From Paramoeba atlantica (lineage: Eukaryota; Discosea), in NCBI GenBank assembly GCA_977017575.1, contig CDRNVI010000113.1:1-34167 (forward strand): 34,167 nucleotides of DNA. The letters are read 5' to 3'. A program made the position numbers and the translations under genes. The notes under the pieces are model-generated. The model was not told where the DNA came from. It made no database searches and worked only from the letters and a program-made list of their open reading frames with translations. This document shows, piece after piece, positions 21,280-29,924 of this stretch (positions are counted from its first letter, which is position 1; the number at the start of each line of letters is the position of its first letter).

Positions 21280-23020
21280 CAGCTCACTATTGATAGATAT
21301 TTATATACAAAAATATAACGAAAATAAATATTATACCGAAATTATAAAATATTATTTAAAATAATAATATTGGTAGTAGAACGTTTTATAAAAGAAAAAA
21401 AAAATTGTTAAATTATAAAATTAAAATTGAATATACTGGCATAAGTAGCAAAAATAATGTTATAAACATTATCATCTAAAAATCTAAGGTTTCTAATGTC
21501 AAGATAAACTGCATTAGGTTAATCGGTCCCTAAAATGAATATGATAGTAATAATTGAAGGGTAGTTAAAGAGTTATAAGGATAACATAATATTTTTAACG
21601 TTATTAGTAGATGACAGTTTATTTTTTAAATATTTTAGGATCAAATTTTAATAAATATAGTAAAACATTGTGTGATATATTCGAATATATTGATTGAAAT
21701 ATTTAAAAAATAAATTCAAGAAAGAATACTAATATATAAAACCGTACTAAATCCTACACAGGAGGATTAGTAGAGAATACTAAGATGAATAATTGAATAA
21801 TATCGAAGGAACTCGGCAAATTAACTCTGTAACTTCGGGAGAAAGAGTATTTTTATATATACATTATATGTATATAAAAATGTAACAGAATAGAGGATGG
21901 CGACTGTTTAACAAAAACACAGGACTTTGCAAAATTAATTAATGATGTATAAGGTCTGACACCTGCCCGGTGCTATAAAGGTAATTGTTATTGTTAATAT
22001 ATTATTTAATGTATTAGCTTTATATAGAATGAATAGTAAACGGCAGCTGTAAATATAACGGTTCGAAGGTAGCGAAATTCCTTGTCGAGTAAGTTTCGAC
22101 CTTGCATGAATGGTGTAACGACTATCCTACTGTCTCCGGTATTATATTAGCGAAATTGAATTCTCTGTGCAGATGCAGCGTATTAATAGCTAGACGGAAA
22201 GACCCTATGCACCTTTACTGCAGTTATATTTTGTTATTAAAAATTAAATTTATAGGATACAAACTAATCGTTTTAAAATTTTAATATTAGTTAATTGTTT
22301 AGATAATCTTGGAATAGTTTGAATTTAATTTTTAAAACTTAATAATTTTTTATTGACAGAATATATTTGGTAGTTTCTCTGGGGCGGAGACCTCATAAAA
22401 TGTAACTGAGGTGTACAAAGGTAATTAAAATTTTATTAGAAAATTTTGGCGTGTAATGGCTAAAAATTACTTAACTGTGAGATTTACAAATCAAACAGAG
22501 ATCTTTTTTATTAAAAAGGTCGGTCATAGTGATCCAATATAATTGAATGGAAAATATATTGCTCAACGGATAAAAGGTACGCTAGGGATAACAGGCTTAT
22601 GACTCCGGAGAGAAGATATCGACGGGGTTGTTTGGCACCTCGATGTCGATTGGTCACATCCTGGTTAAGAAAAATGTTCCAAGGGTAAGGCTGTTCGCCT
22701 TTTAAAGTGGCACCTGAATTGGGTTCAGAACGTCGTGAGACAGTTCGGTTCCTATCTACTATTAATTAATTAAAATTGAAGGAATCTTATCTTAGTACGA
22801 AAGGACTGGAGAAGGAATATCACTGGTAAATCGGTTGTAATTATAATTGCATAGTCGAGTAGCTAAATATTAATAATATAATTATTGAATTCAATCAGAT
22901 ATAAGAAGATTATCCTAAAATATTTTAAAAGTATTGATTGTAAAAGATTATTACGAAATTAAGTTATGTGTGTAAGTCCTGTGAAGGATTGAGCTAAATA
23001 ATTTTAAGAATCAATCTAAT
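20240..23020 (+). rRNA. rnl: mitochondrial large-subunit ribosomal RNA
   Basis: Bacterial-type 23S rRNA of about 2.8 kb; both ends are approximate. The 5' domain is recognised by GGATATCTTGCCAATAA (20276 on), matching 'GGATGCCTTGGCA'. Conserved central and 3' parts include AGACGGAAAGACCC at 22191, the GGGATAACAGGCT core near 22584, the GATGTCGATTGGTCACATCC stretch near 22641 and the sarcin-ricin loop AGTACGAAAGGACTGG near 22795. No intron interrupts the peptidyl-transferase region, unlike Acanthamoeba rnl with its group I introns. The end near 23020 is judged from GATTGAGCTAAATAA, the counterpart of the terminal 'GTTGAGCTAA'. No rRNA-internal frame breaks can be judged. Confidence 0.95.
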
Positions 23021-23149
23021 TTATAAAAAGAAAAAAGAAAAAAGAAAAAAAATTTCTATATAAGAAAAAATAAAATATATAATATTTTGAAAATATTATA
23101 TGTAATAAAACAACAAACTTTAAATTAAAGTTTGTAATTTGTAAAACAA

Positions 23150-23221
23150 TACTTGGTAGTTTCAATGGTAAAATAATTGGCTGTTAACCAATCAGATGTA
23201 GGTTCGAATCCTGCCCAGGTC
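23150..23221 (+). tRNA. trnN(guu): tRNA-Asn (GUU)
   Basis: The anticodon loop CTGTTAA gives GUU, closed by ATTGG/CCAAT. Acceptor TACTTGG/CCAGGTC pairs at 2-7, with U-C at 1:72. It lies between rnl and rns, after a 130-base AT-rich spacer. Confidence 0.92.
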
Positions 23222-23236
23222 GTTGTATAAAAATAA

Positions 23237-23324
23237 GTTTATGTGGCTGAGTGGTTTAAAGTAATCCTCTTGAAAAGGATCGTATAATTTTAATTATACC
23301 GTGGGTTCGAATCCCACCATAATC
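23237..23324 (+). tRNA. trnS(uga): tRNA-Ser (UGA)
   Basis: An 88-base tRNA with anticodon loop CTTGAAA (UGA anticodon) closed by ATCCT/AGGAT and a long variable arm. Acceptor GTTTATG/CATAATC has one mismatch, U-U at 2:71. Confidence 0.92.
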
Positions 23325-23394
23325 TTAATATAAAAAAAAAGGAAAAAATTTATGTAAATTATATAATATATAATATAATTATATATAAATACTT

Positions 23395-24925
23395 GTATGT
23401 TTTATTCTGGCTTTGAGTAAATGCTAGTAGTTCGCTTAACACATGCTAGTCAATTAAAATTTAAAATTTAAAATTAATGGCGTAAGGGTGAGTAATATAT
23501 AAAAACGGGACTTATAATTATGTTTATATTATAAACTGGTTTATAAAGATTTAGGTAGTTGGAGGTGTAATAGACTAACAAGCCGATAATTCTTAGTTGA
23601 TCTTAGAAGGAGGTACAACCACATTGGGAATGAGAAAAGGCCCAAGTTCCATTAGGAGGCAGCAGTGAGGAATATTGAACAATGAGCGAAAGCTTGATTC
23701 AGCGAAACTACCTGAATTATGACAATTTATTGAAAAATTCTTGTTTAAGTGAGCATAATGAGGTTAAACTTAAGAATAAGCATCGACTAACTTCGTGCCA
23801 GCAGTCGCGGTGATACGGAGGATGCGGGTGTTACTCAGCATTACTGGGCGTAAAGCGTATGATAAGTGGTTTATTTTTTAATAATATAATTTTAAAGGCG
23901 TTATTAGTAATAATGAATAAATTATATATTAGTAAACTAAGAGTATTATTCAGATATATAGTATTCATAGAGGAAAGGTGAAATTTTATGATACTATGGA
24001 GACTATCAGAAGGTGAAAGCTATATATTAGATTTATACTGACACTAAAGTACGAAGGTATGGGTATCAAAGAGGATTAGAGACCCTTGTAGTCCATACAG
24101 ACAACGATGGATGCTAACTGTAGGAAATATTTTTGTGGTTTAGCTAACGCGTAAGCATCCCGCCTGGGGAGTATGATCGCAAGATTTGAACTCAAAGAAA
24201 GTGGCTGAGATTTGGTACGAACGGTGGAACATGTGGTTTAATCTGATATAACGCATAAAATCTTACCAATTCTAGATTGAAAAAAATTATAATAAATATA
24301 GTAAACTTTATATAATTTTTTTAAGCAGGTGTCGCATGGCTGTCGTCAGCTCGTGTAGTGATATGTATGGTTAGGTCCTGTAACGAGTGTAATCCTTACA
24401 ATATAATAAAATATATGATATATTATTATATTATTATATGTTATATTATTATATGTTATATTATTATATTTTATTATATTGTATTATTAATTATATATTA
24501 AATGAAATAGAGGAGGACGTCAAGTAGGTATGGCCCTGATGAATTGGGCTACACACGTGTTACAAAAATAATTACAAAAAAAAAATAAATTGTGAAATTT
24601 ATTTAAATTATAAAGATTATTATAGTTCGGATTATTTTTTGAAAATAAAAATATGAAGTTGAAATCGTCAGTAATCGAAAATTAGAATGTTTCGGTGAAA
24701 TGGGATCCAAATCTAGTACACACTGCCCGTCACGCCAAGAAAGTTGTTAATATTGGAAAAATTATAATTAATAATTTATATTTATTAATTATTTTTAATC
24801 TATTGGAGATAATTAATTTTTAATAAAATATTATTAATTATTTAATTTGAATGTATTGATAGTAATCAGGGTGAAGTCGTAACATGGTAGTGGTAGGGGA
24901 ACCTGCCGCTGGATGGAAAATAAAT
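23395..24925 (+). rRNA. rns: mitochondrial small-subunit ribosomal RNA
   Basis: Bacterial-type 16S rRNA of about 1.5 kb; both ends are approximate. The 5' part holds CTTAACACATGCTAGTC (23434 on), the 530 loop reads GTGCCAGCAGTCGCGGTGAT (23796 on, with U for the usual C in 'CAGCCGC'), and GGATTAGAGACCCTTGTAGTCC lies near 24073. The 3' part has CACACGTGTTACAA near 24551, CACACTGCCCGTCACGCC near 24719 and GAAGTCGTAACATGGTAG near 24872. The 3' end shows GGGGAACCTGCCGCTGGAT. One variable region (24401-24500) is an expanded AT repeat. Confidence 0.95.
24401..24500 (+). repeat. AT-rich tandem repeat inside rns
   Basis: Imperfect copies of a unit near ATGTTATATTATTAT follow one another between the conserved rns segments TAACGAGTGTAATCCTTA and AGAGGAGGACGTCAAG. 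This is a known variable helix of 16S rRNA, so the repeat is probably a harmless slippage expansion. The sequence is also self-complementary and could form a long AU helix. Confidence 0.7.
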
Positions 24926-25043
24926 TTATATTTTTTTAAAGGTAAGCTTATCGAACCCCTTTAAAATATTATATATTAAATTATATTCTCGTAAAAATTT
25001 TTTATAAGAGTGTATAATTTATATTAATACAAATCATATTTTA

Positions 25044-25131
25044 GGTGAGTTGACCGAGTGGTTGAAGGTGTCGATCTGCTAAATCGATATATTATTCATA
25101 TAATATCATGGGTTCGAATCCCATACTTACC
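25044..25131 (+). tRNA. trnS(gcu): tRNA-Ser (GCU)
   Basis: An 88-base tRNA with anticodon loop CTGCTAA (GCU) closed by TCGAT/ATCGA and a long variable arm. Acceptor GGTGAGT/ACTTACC pairs at all seven positions (one G-U), so no editing is required. Confidence 0.93.
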
Positions 25132-25165
25132 TTATAAAAAAATAATTTGTAATTAAAAAAAGTTT

Positions 25166-25237
25166 TTGGGGGTAGCTCAGTAGGTAGAGCGAAAGCCTGA
25201 AAAGCTTTAGGTCATTGGTTCAAACCCAATTCTCCAC
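25166..25237 (+). tRNA. trnF(gaa): tRNA-Phe (GAA)
   Basis: The anticodon loop CTGAAAA gives GAA, closed by AAAGC/GCTTT. D stem GCTC/GAGC and T stem ATTGG/CCAAT are perfect. Acceptor TTGGGGG/TCTCCAC pairs at 2-7 (with G-U), and 1:72 is U-C. Confidence 0.92.
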
Positions 25238-25265
25238 ATAAAACTTATATTAAATTTAATTATAT

Positions 25266-25598
25266 ATGGAATCATTAAAAAGAAAAAGAAAGAAAATTAA
25301 AAAAATAGAAAAAGTTTAAAAAAATAGAAAAATTAAGGAAAGAAATAATACAAATATGTTTGAAAAAAAAGAAAGTTTAATAAAAAATAGAAAAATTAAA
25401 TTAATAAAAATTAATAGATTTAAATTACCTGTTACTTGATTATATAAAAAAAGGTTTAATATAAAATTAAAAAGCAAGTATATATATGCAGCAAAATTAT
25501 CTTTTTTTAAAAAAAGATATTTATTTATTAATATACTAAAAAATTTTTTAAAAGGGTTCAAAATTAGATTGGTTATCTTTGAAATTTTGTACTATTAA
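25266..25598 (+). CDS. unidentified basic ORF before rps11
   Basis: I cannot name this. A short Lys-rich start (ATG 25266) soon stops at 25319. The clearest open stretch is ATG 25356 to TAA 25596-25598, 80 residues, with one TGA read as Trp and a composition (Lys, Ile, Phe, Arg) like a mitochondrial ribosomal protein. Its end overlaps the first codons assigned to rps11 in another frame. It may be a separate ribosomal protein gene, or an N-terminal extension of rps11 split by sequence errors, which are frequent in this part of the window. No family motif is visible. Confidence 0.4.
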
Positions 25599-25934
25599 TT
25601 TAATATTAAAATTTAGAAAAAATACTTATTTAAATTTTTCGCATATTAATGGTAATGTAATAAAAAATTTTTCATGTGGTTTTTATTATAAAAAATCATT
25701 AAAAAAAACATATTTTGCTTTAAATTCATTAATTGTAGCTTCAAAAATTGATTTTAAATATTTATATATGAAAAAATGATTCATATTAAATATAATTTAT
25801 AAATATTATACTCGTAAAATTTTGAGAAATTTAAAAGAATTATTGAGACTACACCTTATAATTTAAAATTTATTAATTTTATAAAATCAAAAGCTCATAA
25901 TGGTATAAGAAAGAAAAAGAGAAGAAGAAAATAA
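25552..25934 (+). CDS. rps11: small-subunit ribosomal protein S11 (one frame break)
   Basis: Mitochondrial uS11, about 127 residues from the first codons I can place; the exact start is uncertain. The first part reads INLILKFRKNTYLNFSHINGNVI, then FSCGFYYKKSLKKTYFALN, matching the family's 'NNTIVTLTD.GNVI...SAG..GFKGSRKSTPYAA'. After a frame change near 25835-25845 it continues ETTPYNLKFINFIKS and ends KAHNGIRKKKRRRK, the diagnostic 'HNGCRPKKRRR' C-terminus. A TGA Trp codon lies at about 25777. It is followed after three bases by the next gene. Confidence 0.85.
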
Positions 25935-25937
25935 TAA

Positions 25938-26261
25938 ATGAAAAAGAAAAAAATTATAAATTATTTAGATAATTCTTTTTTAAGTTTTATTATCTATAGA
26001 ATATAAAAAAAAATTAAATAATAATATATCTATTGAATTAAAGTATTTTTATTGATTATATAAGAATGTATATATACGTAATATTAAAGGATTAATTATA
26101 AATTTTAATAAAAAACAATATTTAAATATGGAAAGTTTTTATAATATTATAGGTATAAAAATATACGATTAAATCAATTATATTTTGTTACTTCACCTTT
26201 TAATCTATTTTTAAAATATAAAATTAGTAATATTAAAAAATATAAATTATATATATTATAA
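25938..26261 (+). CDS. rpl19: probable large-subunit ribosomal protein L19 (about two frame breaks)
   Basis: The reading is split into three parts. The middle part has YFYWLYKNVYIRNIKGLIIN followed by NKKQYLN, resembling the L19 core 'GD.V.V...R.Q.FEGVVI....G...TFTVR'. The last part has LNQLYFVTSPFNLFLKYK and ends ISNIKKYKLYIL, very like L19's 'FPLHSP.I..IEV...GKVRRAKLYYLR'. The order of motifs and total length of about 108 residues fit L19. Since rpl19 is rarely kept in mtDNA (jakobids are the known case), this assignment needs a profile search; an unidentified ribosomal protein is the alternative. Confidence 0.5.
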
Positions 26262-26273
26262 ATAAAAAAAAAT

Positions 26274-26867
26274 ATGTTATTAAAAAAAAATAGTAATAAT
26301 TATGCTGTAAATTATATATTAAATTTACTAATTAAATATATTTCGCATATAAAAATAACAGATGAATTTATTAAAATTAAATTAGTATCAAAAGATTATT
26401 TAGGTTTTGTTTTAAATATTTTTAATAAGCATACTTTTTTAAGATATAAGGTAATAACTGATATTTGCTGTAGTGATTTTATTGATAGAGCTAAACGTTT
26501 TGAAATTGATTATAATTTATTAAGTAATAGATTATAATTCTAGATTAATTATTTCTGTATCTTGTGATAAATTAGATGTTATAAGATCTATTACTGATAT
26601 TTATTTAGGTGCCGATTGGTTAGAACGTGAAGTTTGAGATATGTATGGTATTTTTTTTCATGGGTCATAAAGATTTAAGACGTATATTTAACCGATTATG
26701 GTTTTGAAGGTTATCCGTTTCGTAAAGATTTTCCTTTAAATGGTTATTTAGAAATAAGGTATGATGAAGATAAACAATATTTGATTTATGAGCCTATTGA
26801 ATTAATGCAAAATATGAGATCATATAGTTTTACTAATCCTTTATTAAATAAAAAATATATACTTTAA
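26274..26867 (+). CDS. nad9: NADH dehydrogenase subunit 9, 30-kDa (about three frame breaks)
   Basis: Nad9 (NuoC) is a peripheral-arm subunit of complex I near the quinone site. The first 87 residues read cleanly from ATG 26274 and include [30 protein letters not shown]. After a frame change the protein continues [38 protein letters not shown], the family signature. It then passes two more changes within 30 bases (GHKDLRRIF, then [18 protein letters not shown]) and ends with [10 protein letters not shown] at TAA 26865-26867. Total about 198 residues, normal for the family. Breaks of this density in an essential gene point to poor base quality here. Confidence 0.93.
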
Positions 26868-26871
26868 AAAC

Positions 26872-28056
26872 GTGAATAAAATATTTAAAAAATAAAAACT
26901 TTTACAATTAATTTGGACCACAGCATCCAGCAGCTCATGGAGTTTTAAGATTAATATTAGAATTAAATGGTGAAATTATAGAAAAGAGCTGATCCTCATA
27001 TAGGATTATTACATAGAGGTACTGAAAAATTAATAGAATATAAGACTTTTATACAAGCTTTACCTTATTTTGATAGATTAGATTATGTATCTATGATGGC
27101 TCAAGAACATTGTTATTCATTAGCTGTAGAAACTTTAAGTTCTACTAATGTACCTATAAGAGCAAAGATGATACGTATGATTTTTGGTGAAATAACTAGA
27201 ATATTAAACAATATTTTAGGGTTAACTACACATGCGTTAGATGTTGGAGCGATGACACCTTTTTTATGACTTTTTGAAGAACGTGAAAAAATAATGGAAT
27301 TTTACGAAAGGGTATCAGGTGCTAGAATGCATGCAGCATATATAAGACCAGGAGGTATTAGTCAAGATATACCTATGTCTTTTTGTGATGATTTATATAA
27401 ATTTACACAAAATTTTATTAACTCTTTAATGGAAATGGAAGAATTATTAAATAGAAATAGAATATGAAAGCAACGTTTAGTTGATGTAGGTATATTAGAT
27501 TATAATCAAGCACAAACTTGAGGTTGTAGTGGAGTTATTTTAAGAGGATCTGGTATTCCTTGAGATATTAGAAAAAGTGAACCTTATGAATTATATAATG
27601 AAGTTGATTTTAAATCTTATATAGGAAATAAAGGTGATTGTTTTGATAGATTTTTAATTAGATTAAAAGAAATGCATGAGAGTTTAAAAATAATTTTACA
27701 ACTTTTAAATAATTTAAAAGAAGGTCCTATTTCAAATTACAATAATAAATTAACTATACCTTCAAGATCATTAATGAAGTTTTCTATGGAATCTTTAATA
27801 CATCATTTTAAATTATTTACAGAAGGTGTTAATATACCTTTTAATGATGTTTATAGATCTATAGAAGCTCCTAAAGGGGAATTTGGTGTTTTTTTAGTTT
27901 CGGGAGGATTAAATAGACCGGTAAGATGTAAGGATAAAAGCACCAGGGTTTAATCATTTACAATTATTAGATACATTATCAAAAGGACATATGATAGCCG
28001 ACGTTGTTACTATTATAGGTACTTTAGATATAGTTTTTGGGGAGGTTGATCGTTAA
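26872..28056 (+). CDS. nad7: NADH dehydrogenase subunit 7, 49-kDa (about three frame breaks)
   Basis: Nad7 (NuoD) lines the quinone-binding cavity of complex I together with the N2 cluster subunit. The start is unclear: GTG at 26872 precedes NKIFKK. A shift then leads to [24 protein letters not shown], another to [21 protein letters not shown] long clean stretch follows with [54 protein letters not shown] and [20 protein letters not shown] last shift in NRPVRCK restores [19 protein letters not shown] and the end [12 protein letters not shown]. About 394 residues. UGA is Trp at several sites. It is adjacent to nad9, as often in protist mtDNA and bacteria. Confidence 0.94.
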
Positions 28057-28089
28057 TCAAATATTAATATAATATTAAATATTATATAT

Positions 28090-28458
28090 ATGCAAAAAAA
28101 ATTAAATCGATTTTTTAATTTAAGAATTAATTCTAGAGGTGCCGCTTTGAAAATTTAAATATAGGACCTAATTTAAGTCCTTATATGAATAGAGAGAAAA
28201 TCAAAGAATTTTGTAATGAATTTAATAAACAAACTTTTATATATAGATCGGAAGATTTATTAATATATGTTAGATTATTTTTATATACTGATAAATCATT
28301 TGTTTTTTTAATAAAAGGACCTTCTTTTAGTACTTTATTAAAATTGGTTTGAAATATTATGAGTTTAACTAATAAAAAATATTATGGAAAATTCAATTAC
28401 ATTAAGAAGTCTATATGATATTGTTATATGCGTAATTATTATTGATTTAAATATATAA
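28090..28458 (+). CDS. rpl11: large-subunit ribosomal protein L11 (about two frame breaks)
   Basis: Mitochondrial uL11, about 122 residues. The start MQKKLNRFFNLRINSRGAA is followed after a frame change by NLNIGPNLSPYMNREKIKEFCNEFN, the family's 'P.LG..G.N...F.KEFN' region. Then come DKSFVFLIKGPSFSTLLK, the 'DRSF.F..K.P..S.LLKK' segment, and after another change SITLRSLYDIVICV, the counterpart of 'I....YEIAK..'. Mitochondrial rpl11 is known from Acanthamoeba and dictyostelids as well as jakobids, so it helps place the organism. It is the last gene before the sequence turns bacterial. Confidence 0.85.
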
Positions 28459-28580
28459 TAATTTAAATCAAAATTGAATAAAATTGCGATTTAAAAATAG
28501 TTTTTTTTCTATATCAAATTTACAAATTAATAAAATTATATAAAAAAATATGAATAATAATATTATAGCTTTTATGGTTG
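28459..28580. other. junction of mitochondrial and bacterial sequence
   Basis: Up to about 28,549 the DNA is still AT-extreme, with a short frame (28468 on) that would need UGA=Trp and may be the edge of another mitochondrial gene. From about 28,570 on codon use changes, TGG serves for Trp (28581) and the encoded protein is an ankyrin-repeat protein. No repeat, transposon end or tRNA marks the boundary. The join falls in A/T-rich sequence where short chance matches could have led an assembler across. Confidence 0.75.
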
Positions 28581-29684
28581 AATGGCTCATTAACCATAAT
28601 GTCATTGATTTATCTGCTATTGACGATAGAGATAATAATGCATTGCATATATTAGCTGAATGCCACGATTACCAACAGGATAACTATATAAAAAATAAAT
28701 TATCAGATATAGCTTTATTGTTACTTCAAAATTCAAGAGTAAACGTAAAAAAGAAATTTTACAAACAAAAACCAGTCAAATATCATTAATATTAGTATAC
28801 ACGCCCATATTACTCCATTACATACTGCTGTTAAAAATCGTTCACAAGGCTTAGCATCCATCCTGTTATCTCGCCCTGAAATAGATGTTAATCAAAGAAC
28901 TGGCTTTGATTACATGGCACTGCATATTGCCACATTAAATGGTGATCATAATATGGTGAATTTTTTACTTGCAAAAGGCGCTGAGGTAGACAGCCAAAAT
29001 CAATATAAATACGGACACGAAATTACTAGAGGGAAAACACCGTTGATGGTGGCTATAGTATCTAATGATCACAAGATGGTTGAATTATTACTCGAGAATG
29101 GCGCATCTACAAGCATGCAAGACAATACAGGAAGAAATGCACTATTTTATGCAATAGCAAGTGATTTCTGCTTAAAAGACCCAAATTAGCAAATTTAAAC
29201 GCATTAGAAATGGTAATAAAGAGCAAATTATGATGATAAACAAGTTAAAAACAGTAATAAACTAGATATAGTAACTTTGTTATTGAAACAACCTAATATT
29301 AGTATTAACTTACAAGATAATGATGGGAATACCCCATTAATGGATTTAATTAAAGCTATGTCGTATGAAATGACAGCAAATAACATAGTCATCTGCAAAC
29401 TATTACTCGAGCATGGAGCTGATGTAACAATCACAAATAAAGATGGTAAAACAGCACTATCCATGTTGAAATCACATAATGTCTCAGCAAAATGCACGCA
29501 GCAAAAAGAGCAGCTTCTCCAACTATTAGAACGAACTGAAAAACAAACCTTGGAAAAAACTGAATATCAGCAAAGTGTCATTGGTCAACTTAGTAATTCA
29601 CTTAGTAATCTATTTAGTAATAGTACCACGCTATCGTCTAACAAAAGTGGACCGTTATCTTTTATCTCACTATCACCACATTAA
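28550..29684 (+). CDS. ankyrin-repeat protein, reading interrupted about three times
   Basis: A protein of roughly 375 residues built of ankyrin repeats, helix-turn-helix units that bind other proteins. Repeat signatures seen on the + strand are DDRDNNALHILAE, ITPLHTAVKNRS, MALHIATLNGDHNMVNFLLAKGAEVD, KTPLMVAIVSNDHKMVELLLENGA, DNDGNTPLMDLIKA and VICKLLLEHGADVTITNKDGKTAL. A Gln/Glu-rich and then Ser/Asn-rich tail follows (LSNSLSNLFSNS). There is no signal peptide or catalytic domain in view. The apparent start coincides with the mitochondrial join, so the true N-terminus may be missing. Such proteins are abundant in intracellular gammaproteobacteria, where many act inside host cells, but nothing here shows this one is secreted. 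The breaks resemble those in its neighbours. Confidence 0.8.
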
Positions 29685-29924
29685 TAATAGCAACACATTA
29701 GGGACTATTTACAATTCCGTTCTACAAGTCCATCATCCCGCGGTCAAGCTGTGGGATAACGAACCAGGAGGGAAATAGATAATTCAGTCTCTTTAAATTT
29801 CATAATGTTCATTGCAGTAAACCAATTCGTTTTAGCAAATTGTAAACAGCCTATAACAATTTATATTGTTTTCTTAACTCTTGAGTAATTAAGAGCTTAA
29901 AATAGCATGACTTTGAGTAAATAG
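29685..29924. other. intergenic region between convergent genes
   Basis: About 240 bases without a plausible gene. The flanking genes converge, so transcription terminators are expected. Two short hairpins are the only structure seen (see next entry). No promoter, repeat or small RNA is evident. Confidence 0.5.
29855..29901. terminator. possible bidirectional terminator hairpins
   Basis: AACAAT (29855-29860) pairs with ATTGTT (29865-29870), followed by TTTCT. Next, TTAACTCTT (29874-29882) pairs with AAGAGCTTAA (29891-29900) with one bulged C. Both lie between convergent genes. The stems are short and AU-rich, so this is a weak call. Confidence 0.3.

Noticed and set aside
22102-22284. Frame of 60 residues inside rnl
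   Set aside because: It covers the highly conserved 23S domain V core, so it is chance coding in an rRNA gene; no homing endonuclease or intron is present there.
20240-23020. Group I intron in rnl, as in Acanthamoeba
   Set aside because: Conserved rRNA segments follow one another at bacterial spacing, leaving no room for an intron.
24401-24500. CRISPR-like or satellite array
   Set aside because: Units are imperfect and contiguous without spacers, and sit in an rRNA variable region.
25316-25561. Minus-strand hydrophobic frame of 81 residues
   Set aside because: It is the complement of a Lys-rich + strand frame; poly-A/T composition readily gives Phe/Leu-rich frames.
25260-28458. Nuclear copy of mtDNA (NUMT) to explain the broken genes
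   Set aside because: Conserved motifs and UGA Trp codons are intact between the breaks, with no decay of amino-acid sequence, so base errors explain it better.
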